DNA of 34,074 nt from UBA1189 sp045612925 (lineage in GTDB: Bacteria; Bacteroidota; Bacteroidia; Bacteroidales; Bacteroidaceae). This document shows, piece after piece, positions 17,094 to 24,125 of this stretch. The first letter of the stretch is position 1; the number at the start of each line of letters is the position of its first letter. The position numbers and the translations under genes are program-made. The stretch is from assembly GCA_045612925.1 (NCBI GenBank), contig JAZKZX010000048.1, positions 1 to 34,074 of the forward strand, written 5' to 3'. The notes below the pieces were generated by a model that ran no database searches, was not told the origin of the DNA, and saw nothing but the letters and a program-made list of their open reading frames with translations.

Positions 17094-18242
17094 TTACCTC
17101 TTCATGCCATTGACATAGCTGATTGTTTTGATATATTTGCCATGAGCGTCATACTCCTTGAAAGGTCCATTGCAGAGATCTTCTGTGAAGGTGCCCTCCA
17201 TATAGGTGCCATTAGGCTGTATGAGCTTGCCATAGCCATCTTTGAGTCCATCCTTGTACTCACCCTCATATACAGTGCCATCGGCCAATGTCATGCGGCC
17301 CTTACCATGAGGGAGGTCCTCAACCCACTCACCTTCGTACACATCACCATTGGGCCAGTGACAGACGCCTTGACCATGCCGTTTATTTTGCATCCACTCG
17401 CCCTCATAGACCTCACCATTAGGCATCTCGTACCGACCGTGTCCCTCAATCTCACCATTCTGGTATTCACCTGTATATACACTACCATCCTCACGAGTAT
17501 AGGTACCATAGCCCGAACGCACGCCACCGACATACTCACCTACATATACATCACCATCGGCAAATCGGTACTCTCCCTTGCCATGCTGTACATTGTTGTG
17601 CCATTGGCCTGTATATTCATCGCCATTAGCATAGTAGAAGGTGCCACCACCATCACGCACATCGTCCTTCCAATGTCCATCATAGCTGGCGCCATCTTGC
17701 CAGAACATGCGTCCCCTACCCTGCTTGTGGTCGCCATGCCACTCGCCACTATAGTTAGAGCCATCGCTGCCCCAAATGTACACTCCCGTACCTTGACGCA
17801 AACCCTTCTCCCATAGCCCCGTATAGGTATCGCCATTCATATAATACATCACACCAAATCCCTGTACCTCATCCATCACATAATCGCCTTCGAAGCGATT
17901 GCCATCAATGTAATGATAAGTGCCACGCCCATTGCGCTGATCCTTTTGCCATGCACCCTCGTACTTCTCGCCATTGGTGTAGGTCATCGTGCCCTGTCCA
18001 TGACGACGCCCATGCTCAAACCATCCCTGATAGACCGAGCCATCGGTATAAGTAAGCTTGCCACGGCCATGAGGACGCATCAGCATCATGTCGCCCTTAT
18101 ACTGCGAGCCATCTTTGAGTGTCTTAGTGCGTTGGCGTATGAATACCTTTTCTACTACATTGGTCTGTGCAAACATAGTCGTAGGCGCCATCCCCAATGC
18201 TCCCACAAGTAGCAAATATATCGTCTTTTCCTTCAAATTCAT
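17094..18242 (-). CDS. Secreted MORN-repeat protein
   Basis: The 382-residue product begins with a signal peptide (MNLKEKTIYLLLVGALGMAPTTMFAQ) and then carries 13-14 MORN repeats of 23-24 residues with the pattern YxGxWxxGxxxGxGxxxxxDG, filling almost the whole mature protein (about 35-370). MORN repeats form elongated beta-hairpin arrays used for protein or lipid binding. Many bacterial MORN proteins are cytoplasmic or membrane-linked, so an all-MORN exported protein is of some interest. Start: the open frame extends to 18299, but a -7 box on the minus strand at 18263-18270 lies inside that extension, so translation must begin later; ATG 18242 gives the best signal peptide, with ATG 18248 as alternative. 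The gene stands alone, convergent with the AsmA gene, behind an array of promoter-like repeats. Confidence 0.88.
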   Translation of the reverse strand: MNLKEKTIYLLLVGALGMAPTTMFAQTNVVEKVFIRQRTKTLKDGSQYKGDMMLMRPHGRGKLTYTDGSVYQGWFEHGRRHGQGTMTYTNGEKYEGAWQKDQRNGRGTYHYIDGNRFEGDYVMDEVQGFGVMYYMNGDTYTGLWEKGLRQGTGVYIWGSDGSNYSGEWHGDHKQGRGRMFWQDGASYDGHWKDDVRDGGGTFYYANGDEYTGQWHNNVQHGKGEYRFADGDVYVGEYVGGVRSGYGTYTREDGSVYTGEYQNGEIEGHGRYEMPNGEVYEGEWMQNKRHGQGVCHWPNGDVYEGEWVEDLPHGKGRMTLADGTVYEGEYKDGLKDGYGKLIQPNGTYMEGTFTEDLCNGPFKEYDAHGKYIKTISYVNGMKR

Positions 18243-18262
18243 ACCCATTTCCTTATTTTCGA

Positions 18263-18270
18263 CAAAGGTA
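18263..18270 (-). promoter_or_regulatory. -7 promoter box of the MORN gene
   Basis: The minus strand reads TACCTTTG. A TTG lies 22 bp upstream within the palindrome TCAAGCATTGCTTGA, slightly too far for the usual 19-21 bp. The leader would be only about 10-15 bases. It is the gene-proximal member of the repeat array and the only one with an intact final G in the box. Confidence 0.6.
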
Positions 18271-18548
18271 CGAATAAGCGAGCGAAATATATCAAGCATT
18301 GCTTGAATATTTTTCTCAGCGAGCGAAAGTACCTAAACGGTTTATCGTAAAGGTACGAATAAGCGAGCGAATAAGCAATTAGGCAACGAGTAAAACTTGT
18401 TTTAAAGAGTTGACTAATGCTTATTCTCTGCGAGCGAAAGTACCTAAACGACTTGTCGTAAAGGTACGAATAAGCGAGCGAAATACAAAGTTCACTTTGA
18501 TGTTTCTCAGCGAGCGGAAGTACCTAAACGACTATGTCGTAAAGGTAC
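18264..18548 (-). repeat. Array of promoter-like palindromic repeats upstream of the MORN gene
   Basis: The word AAAGGTACG begins at 18264, 18349, 18460 and 18541 (periods 85, 111, 81). Two kinds of palindrome alternate. Type 1 (18329-18356, 18440-18467, 18520-18548) has outer arms GTACCT/AGGTAC and inner arms ACGAC/GTCGT in two copies; the first copy carries substitutions in the inner arms. Type 2 differs in sequence between copies but is usually self-complementary: TCAAGCATTGCTTGA (18292-18306), CAAAGT-TC-ACTTTG (18486-18499), and a longer one with TAAGCA/TGCTTA ends in the middle copy. Read on the minus strand, each type-2 element is followed by TTCGCTCGCTTATTCG and TACCTTT, that is, a promoter-like -7 box. 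In the copy at 18460-18499 the spacing is TTTG-N19-TACCTTTA. The region is non-coding. Confidence 0.88.
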
Positions 18549-18565
18549 GGAGAAAGAAGCGAAAA

Positions 18566-18599
18566 GTCTATAAGGATTAAAAAAAATCCCTGTGTAGAC
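18566..18599. repeat. Interrupted stem at the start of the 22-bp repeats
   Basis: GTCTA (18566-18570) pairs with TAGAC (18595-18599), and GGATT with AATCC inside, around an A-rich loop. It joins the palindrome array to the 22-bp tandem repeats. Its role is unknown. Confidence 0.5.
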
Positions 18600-18676
18600 G
18601 AAAAGAAAAGCCTATGTAGACGAGTAAAAAAGCCTGTGTAGACGAACAAAAAAGCCTGTGTAGACGAGAAACAATC
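18589..18676. repeat. Four tandem 22-bp repeats
   Basis: The word CCTGTGTAGACGA (CCTATGTAGACGA in the second unit) begins at 18589, 18611, 18633 and 18655, exactly 22 bp apart, each followed by an A-rich segment of about 9 bases. Units are contiguous with no unique spacers. The array lies between the MORN gene promoter region and the terminator of the glutamine synthetase gene. I see no gene from 18243 to 18823. Confidence 0.88.
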
Positions 18677-18758
18677 CCTTCAACCGTTTTTTTCATTCAT
18701 TTATACAACCAATACATGAAGTTGTAGCAGAACCGACAACTGTCAAACTGCAATATAT

Positions 18759-18799
18759 AAAAAAACACATCACCCAGACTCTAAAATCGAGGTGATGTG
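18759..18799 (-). terminator. Rho-independent terminator of the glutamine synthetase gene
   Basis: On the minus strand a perfect 9-bp stem (CACATCACC/GGTGATGTG, 18766-18799) is followed by seven T residues (A at 18759-18765 on the plus strand). It starts 24 bp past the stop codon. Confidence 0.9.
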
Positions 18800-18823
18800 A
18801 TGTATGTTGCGAATGCACAATGG

Positions 18824-20326
18824 TTATCCGCAGTGGAAGTAGCGATGTACGAGTTTGAGCATCTCTTCCTGATTGCCGTTGATGTCGGCACGGAGGGTGC
18901 GGTCGCCATAAGAGCGGAGGCGCTTGATGATGCCGTCGATCATGGCGGGGCTGAATACATTGTGCTTCTCGAACACCTCGCGCTGCTGTTCCAAGCAATC
19001 GGCCGAAGCCTCACAGCTATCGGGCAAACAAGCGAGCGAGTTGAGTTTGTCGGCATTCTCCTTTTGGTGAATATTGACATTCACATAGGTCTGCTCTGCA
19101 ATCTGTAAAGCATTGTCGAGCTCGAAACCATAACGACAAGCTACTGCGAGACCAGCAATAAGCTGGTAGATATCGGCAGAGCCATCGGGTGAGCGCATCT
19201 CGACGGTCTGCTTCTGGGTGGTATCGTAGTTGCTCACAGCCTCGAGAGGATTGGCAATCTGACACATATCGCTCTTGGCAGCCCATCCGAGAGGTACACG
19301 CACGAGGACTGAACGGTTGCGGTCGCCCCAACAGATGTTGGTGGGTGCCTCCTGATGCGGCACGAGACGGAAGTATGAGGTAGGATTAGTGTTGCCAAAC
19401 GCGGTGATAGAGGGAGCGAGCTGCATCATACCAGCAATGGCCTTGCGTGCGGTAGCTGAGAGCACACCTCCATCGAGCATCTGATTCTGACCATCCTTCA
19501 CGATGCGCATGTGCACATGGAGACCAGAACCGGCCTTTCCTGCAGTTATCTTGGGTGCAAAGGTGATGTCATAACCATGCTTGAAGGCGAGGTTACGGAT
19601 AATCCACTTGGCAATCATGAGTTGGTCGGCAGCATCGCAGGCATTGACAGGGAGGAACTCAATCTCGTTCTGCTCGTAGATCATGCCATCGATGGTAAAG
19701 TTGCCCACCTCAGAGTGGCCATACTTGATTTGTCCGCCAGCTTGAGCAATATAAGCCATACACTGGGTGCGGAACTCGTTAAATTTGGCATAGGGCGCCG
19801 ACTCATGATATCCCTTCTGGTCGGTAGCGGCGAACATGCCACAGTCGGGGGCTATGACATAGTATTCCAACTCGCCCATCGCCTGGAACTCCATACCTGT
19901 CACCTCATTGAAGGCACGGCATGCCTTACGCAGAGTATTCTCGGGCGAACTCTCGAGAGGCTCACCATCTTTGTTGAAGTATGAGCACAACATTGATAGT
20001 GTGGGCAACTCGGCAAAGGGATCAACAAATGCGGTGCTGAAACGGGGTAACACATAGAGGTCGCTACTACCTGCCTCGATGAAGGGGAAGAGACTGCTAC
20101 CATCGACACGCTCGCCACAAGTGAGGATAGCATCGAGGTAGGCCTCGTTGTTGATGACAAAGTTAAGAGTCTTCAGACGGCCATCGCCAGCAGGGTACAT
20201 GAAGTTGACCATGCGGATGCCGGTCTCCTTGATGTAGCGCACGATATCAGCTTTTGTAAACTCCTTGCAAGGTTTCTGCAAGTGAGCTACAATCTTGTTC
20301 GGATTCAATGATAATTCTTTATTCAT
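18824..20326 (-). CDS. glnA: Glutamine synthetase (type I-like, about 500 residues)
   Basis: Glutamine synthetase joins ammonia to glutamate with ATP. The 500-residue protein has the type-I order: N-terminal beta-grasp domain with the signature ERVDGSSLFPFIEAGSSDL (DGSS at 75-78), catalytic glutamate region MGELEYYV, the ATP-site glycine-rich loop FAPKITAGKAGSGLHVHM, and the glutamate-binding stretch TSYFRLVPHQEAPTNICWGD followed by RNRSVLVRVP. I see no Tyr-containing adenylylation loop of the E. coli kind near the C-terminus, so control by adenylylation is unlikely. The gene is flanked by its own terminator and lies 138 bp from pepD, with hairpin repeats between. I found no perfect -7 box before the ATG. 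The large type-III synthetases (about 730 residues) common in Bacteroidetes are excluded by length. Confidence 0.93.
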   Translation of the reverse strand: MNKELSLNPNKIVAHLQKPCKEFTKADIVRYIKETGIRMVNFMYPAGDGRLKTLNFVINNEAYLDAILTCGERVDGSSLFPFIEAGSSDLYVLPRFSTAFVDPFAELPTLSMLCSYFNKDGEPLESSPENTLRKACRAFNEVTGMEFQAMGELEYYVIAPDCGMFAATDQKGYHESAPYAKFNEFRTQCMAYIAQAGGQIKYGHSEVGNFTIDGMIYEQNEIEFLPVNACDAADQLMIAKWIIRNLAFKHGYDITFAPKITAGKAGSGLHVHMRIVKDGQNQMLDGGVLSATARKAIAGMMQLAPSITAFGNTNPTSYFRLVPHQEAPTNICWGDRNRSVLVRVPLGWAAKSDMCQIANPLEAVSNYDTTQKQTVEMRSPDGSADIYQLIAGLAVACRYGFELDNALQIAEQTYVNVNIHQKENADKLNSLACLPDSCEASADCLEQQREVFEKHNVFSPAMIDGIIKRLRSYGDRTLRADINGNQEEMLKLVHRYFHCG

Positions 20327-20351
20327 AATAGTTAATGAGACCTTCCCTAAC

Positions 20352-20454
20352 CCCTCCCAAGGAGGGAGACTCCAGTCCTCGCGAGAGCTTAAAGGAAGAC
20401 TTTATTAAATGGTTGATAATTTGCGTCCGCGTCACCCCTCTATTTGGGGAGGGG
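20352..20454. repeat. GC-rich hairpin repeats between glnA and pepD
   Basis: CCCTCC/GGAGGG with a 3-base loop (20352-20366) and CCCCTC/GAGGGG with an 8-base loop (20435-20454) flank a segment containing the palindrome CTCGCGAG (20378-20385). The first resembles the hairpin in the hydG-hydF spacer. The second lies just past the pepD stop and could act as a weak terminator or processing stem, but has no T-tract on the minus strand. Confidence 0.55.
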
Positions 20455-20464
20455 CAATGGGGCT

Positions 20465-21919
20465 TTACTTTACTCCCTTCTTCAGCACATAGCAGATGAG
20501 GTCGTAGAACTTCTGCACAGTGGGGATGAGCACGCGCTCGTCGGGTGAGTGGGGCGACATCAGTGTGGGACCGAATGAAATCATATCCATGCCCTCATTG
20601 ACAGCACCGATGATACCGCACTCGAGACCTGCGTGGATAACCTTCACCTCAGGTTCCTTGCCGAAGAGTTCTTTATAGGTCTCCTTCATGGCTGCAAGCA
20701 CACCGGAGTTTACATTGGGCTGCCAGCCGCTATAACTACCGCTAAACTCTACACGCATACCCGCCATAGAGAAGCAGCTCTCGAGTGAGATAGCCTGATA
20801 CATCTTCATGCTCTCTGATGAGCTACGCACGAGAAGGCTAAACTGCGCCTTGCCCTCGCCAATCTCGATGATAGAGAGGTTGCTCGATGTTTCTACAGTA
20901 TCGGGGATAGTGGGTATATAGCGCATCACGCCATTCTGACAGGCGAGGATAGCGTCGATGAGGTTGTCGCGAATCTCTTCGGGTGTCTCACTCTCGGGGA
21001 GCTCTACCTCCTCTACGGTGAGGGTGATACCGCTCTCGATTGTGGCAAACTCATCATTGAAGAGAGCCTCACAGCGTGCAGCCAAGTCCTTGACATCCTC
21101 CACAGCATCTTCGGGGAGTGTGAGCACCACGAAGGCATCGCGAGGGATAGCATTGCGCATGTTACCACCCTTCCATTGAGCCAATTGAGCGTCGCACTCG
21201 AGCACAGCCTCGCGCACGAAACGGCCCATGAGCTTGTTGGCATTGCCACGGCCCTCGCAGATTTCGAGACCTGAATGTCCGCCGCGCAAACCCTTCAAGG
21301 TCACGCGCACAGCCTTGTAGTCATCTTCGGGCTCAATCTCCATGTACTGCAATGTAGCAGTTACATCGATACCACCAGCACAACCGATATAGAGTTCGCC
21401 TTCAGCCTCAGAGTCGAGGTTGAGCAATACCTTACCCTCTACAGTACCAGGCTTCAAGCCGAACGCACCAAACATACCCGTCTCCTCATCAGCGGTGATG
21501 AGTCCTTCGATAGGGCCATGCTCCAGTGTATTATCCTCCATGATAGCCATGATAGCCGCTACGCCCAGTCCATTGTCAGCACCGAGTGTAGTGCCGCGTG
21601 TGCGCACCCAATCACCATCGACATAGCATTCGATGGGGTCTTTTTCAAAGTCGTGTGTGCTCTCGGCAGTCTTCTGCGGCACCATATCCATATGCGCCTG
21701 TAGCACGATGCCCTTGCGATCCTCAAGTCCCGGTGTAGCAGGCTTGCGCATGATGATATTACCCGCATCGTCCATGAAAGTTTCAACACCAATCTTCTTA
21801 CCGAAGTCGAGCAAGAAGTTTTGTACTGGCTCGAGGTAACCCGACGGACGGGGCACTTGTGTCAACTCATAAAAATGTTTCCACACGCTCTGGGGAGCTA
21901 ATTCAGCGATTGTACTCAT
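20465..21919 (-). CDS. pepD: Aminoacyl-histidine dipeptidase PepD (M20 family)
   Basis: A cytosolic zinc dipeptidase of peptidase family M20 (Xaa-His dipeptidase, beta-alanyl-histidine dipeptidase) that cleaves unblocked dipeptides. The 484-residue length matches E. coli PepD. Metal-site motifs are LQAHMDMV (H76, D78), TTLGADNGLGVA (D115) and TADEETGMFGA (E145, E146), with a later GLRGGHSG of the lid domain, and HAGLECG and FGPTLMSPHSPDE near the end. The start MSTIAELAPQSVWKHF is typical, with no signal peptide. The gene lies 74 bp downstream of the flippase-like gene on the same strand, with a GAATTAA/TTAATTC stem between, so the two could share a transcript. Confidence 0.94.
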   Translation of the reverse strand: MSTIAELAPQSVWKHFYELTQVPRPSGYLEPVQNFLLDFGKKIGVETFMDDAGNIIMRKPATPGLEDRKGIVLQAHMDMVPQKTAESTHDFEKDPIECYVDGDWVRTRGTTLGADNGLGVAAIMAIMEDNTLEHGPIEGLITADEETGMFGAFGLKPGTVEGKVLLNLDSEAEGELYIGCAGGIDVTATLQYMEIEPEDDYKAVRVTLKGLRGGHSGLEICEGRGNANKLMGRFVREAVLECDAQLAQWKGGNMRNAIPRDAFVVLTLPEDAVEDVKDLAARCEALFNDEFATIESGITLTVEEVELPESETPEEIRDNLIDAILACQNGVMRYIPTIPDTVETSSNLSIIEIGEGKAQFSLLVRSSSESMKMYQAISLESCFSMAGMRVEFSGSYSGWQPNVNSGVLAAMKETYKELFGKEPEVKVIHAGLECGIIGAVNEGMDMISFGPTLMSPHSPDERVLIPTVQKFYDLICYVLKKGVK

Positions 21920-21993
21920 ATTGTTTCTTAGTTAAAAAATGAAGAATTAAGAGTTAAGAGTTTTAATTCTATAATCTTGTCAATATATAAATT

Positions 21994-22989
21994 TCAGTTT
22001 TTATTTTTCAATTTGCGATATCTCACCTGCAGTGCCACCCAACCATACACACCGAGCATCACCACACCAAGTGTCTGGAAGGTGTGCACGATGAGTGCGA
22101 ATGACGATGCATCCACCTCTGATACCCCGTAGAGTGTCATCATCGAGATGACCACAAAATGCCACGGTCCTGCGCCATTGGGAGTAGGTATAACGATAGC
22201 AAGACTGATAGCGGCAAATATCACCAATGCCTGCACCACGCTGAGTTCGGCAGTGAAGGGGAAGCAGAAGAATGCAAGATAGAATTCGAGGAAATATCCC
22301 ACCCATATACCTATCGTATACAGTAAGAACAATCCTTTTCGGTGCATGGTTTTGAGCGAGAGCAGTCCATCCACAAATCCGCGTATCGTGTGTTTTATCT
22401 TACCATAGAAGGCCGAGTTTCTCAATCCTATCCACAACGCTGCGCACACACCCACCACAGTTCCTATGGTTATGTATGTCTTGGGCGAAGTGAAGATGCC
22501 TGTTATCGACTCCTCATTGGTACCTGTCTGTGCAAACAATGAAGCAAATACATCGAGTTGTGTCAGCAACATAACGCATACAAACACAGCCACCACCAAC
22601 ATATCGATCAGTCGTTCGGCTACAAGCGTACCCAACGCCTTACTGAAGGGCACATCGTCGTATCTATTCAACACTGCACAACGCGACACCTCGCCCACTC
22701 TCGGTATTACAACATTGGCTCCATACGCCACAAAGATGGAGTCTATGCTATCTCCTACCTTGGGATGATAACCGAGAGGCTCCAATGTGATAAGCCAGCG
22801 TAAACCACGCAACACATGGCTTAGGGTGATAGGGATGAGCGACGCAAACAGCCAAAAGATATTCATCTCATGCAAGAATATATGCTTGGCTTCAGCAAAA
22901 TCAAAGTCGCGATACATCCAATATAGCAATGCTGCAGCAATGAGCAGCGGCAACAGTATCTTAGAGGTCTTTTTCAGTATTCTCACCAC
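21994..22989 (-). CDS. Flippase-like / LPG-synthase transmembrane domain protein (UPF0104 type)
   Basis: An integral membrane protein of about 331 residues with roughly eight hydrophobic segments and the family marks RGLRWLITLEPLGYHP, VIPRVGEVSRCAVLNRYD, GTLVAERLIDM and the conserved loop IVIPTPNGAGPWHF. It belongs to the UPF0104/LPG-synthase membrane-domain family (YbhN, AglD relatives), proposed to move or modify lipids; substrate unknown. It has only the membrane part, not the soluble aminoacyl-transferase domain of MprF. Start: the frame runs to an ATG at 23073, but a full promoter (TTG-N20-TATTTTTG, 23015-23045) lies inside that extension, so I place the start at GTG 22989 (next codon, 22986, is also GTG). 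This start is inference. Confidence 0.82.
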   Translation of the reverse strand: MVRILKKTSKILLPLLIAAALLYWMYRDFDFAEAKHIFLHEMNIFWLFASLIPITLSHVLRGLRWLITLEPLGYHPKVGDSIDSIFVAYGANVVIPRVGEVSRCAVLNRYDDVPFSKALGTLVAERLIDMLVVAVFVCVMLLTQLDVFASLFAQTGTNEESITGIFTSPKTYITIGTVVGVCAALWIGLRNSAFYGKIKHTIRGFVDGLLSLKTMHRKGLFLLYTIGIWVGYFLEFYLAFFCFPFTAELSVVQALVIFAAISLAIVIPTPNGAGPWHFVVISMMTLYGVSEVDASSFALIVHTFQTLGVVMLGVYGWVALQVRYRKLKNKN

Positions 22990-23014
22990 ACTATCCAATA
23001 TTAATCTTGCCGTG

Positions 23015-23045
23015 CAAAAATAGCATATAATTTCGTACCAAGCAA
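23015..23045 (-). promoter_or_regulatory. Promoter of the flippase-like gene (TTG-N20-TATTTTTG)
   Basis: On the minus strand TTG (23043-23045) and TATTTTTG (23015-23022) are 20 bp apart. The box lies 26 bp before GTG 22989 and within the longest open frame, so it decides the start. The upstream part resembles the TTCGCTCGCTTATTCG tail of the promoter repeats. Confidence 0.7.
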
Positions 23046-23128
23046 GCGAATAGCGAGAATTTTGCACCCACACGAGTACAAGCCTATAACATCACAAACT
23101 CGATTTACACCATGCCATGAGCCTCAAC

Positions 23129-23164
23129 AAAAAAAAGTAGAGCACCCTTTTCAGGATGCTCTAC
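23129..23164 (-). terminator. Rho-independent terminator of the cyclophilin gene
   Basis: A perfect 8-bp stem (GTAGAGCA/TGCTCTAC, 23137-23164) is followed on the minus strand by eight T residues. It begins 29 bp past the stop codon. Confidence 0.92.
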
Positions 23165-23193
23165 CTCTTTGGGGATATTCGTAGAAAGGGTGA

Positions 23194-24066
23194 TTACTCC
23201 TCTACGGTAACCGTCATCACTACATCTTCTTTAGGACGATCGGCACTACCCGTAGCTACACCTTGAATCTTCTCTACCACATCGAGTCCCTCGACCACCT
23301 CACCGAACACTGTGTACTGATTGTCCAGGAAAGGGGTACCACCTATAGTAGTGTAGTCCTTGGTTTGCTCGGGAGTGAAGGTAAATCCAGGAGTAGACTT
23401 TAGAATCTTATCGGTCTCGGCAGCGAGTTGTTGCTGCAAAGCCATGAGTCCCTTCTGATCGCCACGCTGATACATTGCCTGTATGCTATCACGATGTTGT
23501 GCAGCAAGACCATTGAAAATCTGCTGGCCACGCTGACCATCGAGCTGCATAGCCATCTGCTTCAATTCGGCTTCGCTATACTGCTTACCCCATACGATAT
23601 AGAACTGCGAACCTGATGAACGACGCTCAGGATTTACCTGGTCGCCTTGACGGGCAGCGCTAAGTACACCACGCTTGTGATAATATTGGGGATATACAAA
23701 CTCGGCCGGAAGTGTATACTCTGGACCACCAGCACCAAGGTGCTTACCTGCAGGCGCTCCCTTTGAATCGGGGTCACCTCCCTGAATCATAAAGTCCTTG
23801 ATGACACGATGAAAGAGTGTTCCATCATAATAGCCTTCGCGTGCCAGTTTGAGGAAGTTGTCGCGATGCTCGGGAGTCTCGTCATAGAGGCGTACTACGA
23901 TGTCACCGTAGTTGGTACCGATGCGTACCTGAGGAGTAGTTGATTGCATAGTTTCTTTATTTGTTTGGTTTGTTTGATTCTTTGATGAACCGAAAGTGCA
24001 GCCCGTGCACACGATAGTCAGCACGAGAGATAGCACATACAGTCCAGTTATTTTATGTTTTTGCAT
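23194..24066 (-). CDS. Cyclophilin-type peptidyl-prolyl isomerase lipoprotein
   Basis: From the ATG at 24066 the product is 290 residues with a probable lipoprotein signal (hydrophobic stretch ending VCTGC) and a polar Asn/Thr/Gln linker. The cyclophilin domain shows YGDIVVRLYDETPEHRDNFLKL, GTLFHRVIKDFMIQGGDP (catalytic Arg region), a GSQFYIV motif and the ending NQYTVFGEVVEGLDVVEKI. Between GSQFYIV and the last strands is a Gln/Ala-rich helical insertion of about 75 residues (YSEAELKQMAMQLDG...), seen in some Bacteroidetes homologues but absent from compact cyclophilins. It probably aids folding in the periplasm or at the outer membrane. The frame extends to 24129, but promoter elements at 24090-24120 and the signal peptide favour 24066. 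It follows clpB on the same strand but has its own promoter and terminator. Confidence 0.9.
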   Translation of the reverse strand: MQKHKITGLYVLSLVLTIVCTGCTFGSSKNQTNQTNKETMQSTTPQVRIGTNYGDIVVRLYDETPEHRDNFLKLAREGYYDGTLFHRVIKDFMIQGGDPDSKGAPAGKHLGAGGPEYTLPAEFVYPQYYHKRGVLSAARQGDQVNPERRSSGSQFYIVWGKQYSEAELKQMAMQLDGQRGQQIFNGLAAQHRDSIQAMYQRGDQKGLMALQQQLAAETDKILKSTPGFTFTPEQTKDYTTIGGTPFLDNQYTVFGEVVEGLDVVEKIQGVATGSADRPKEDVVMTVTVEE

Positions 24067-24089
24067 AAGATTCTTCTTTTTTCGAGGAA

Positions 24090-24120
24090 CGAAGGTATAA
24101 AGAATTGTTGAATCATGCAA
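24090..24120 (-). promoter_or_regulatory. Promoter of the cyclophilin gene (TTG-N20-TACCTTCG)
   Basis: On the minus strand TTG (24118-24120) and TACCTTCG (24090-24097) are 20 bp apart; the -7 box has one mismatch to TAnnTTTG. It lies 24 bp before the chosen ATG. Confidence 0.6.
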
Positions 24121-24125
24121 ATATT

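Noticed and set aside
18589..18676. CRISPR array
   Set aside because: The 22-bp units are contiguous with no unique spacers, and there are no cas genes. The palindrome array beside it has irregular periods (85, 111, 81).
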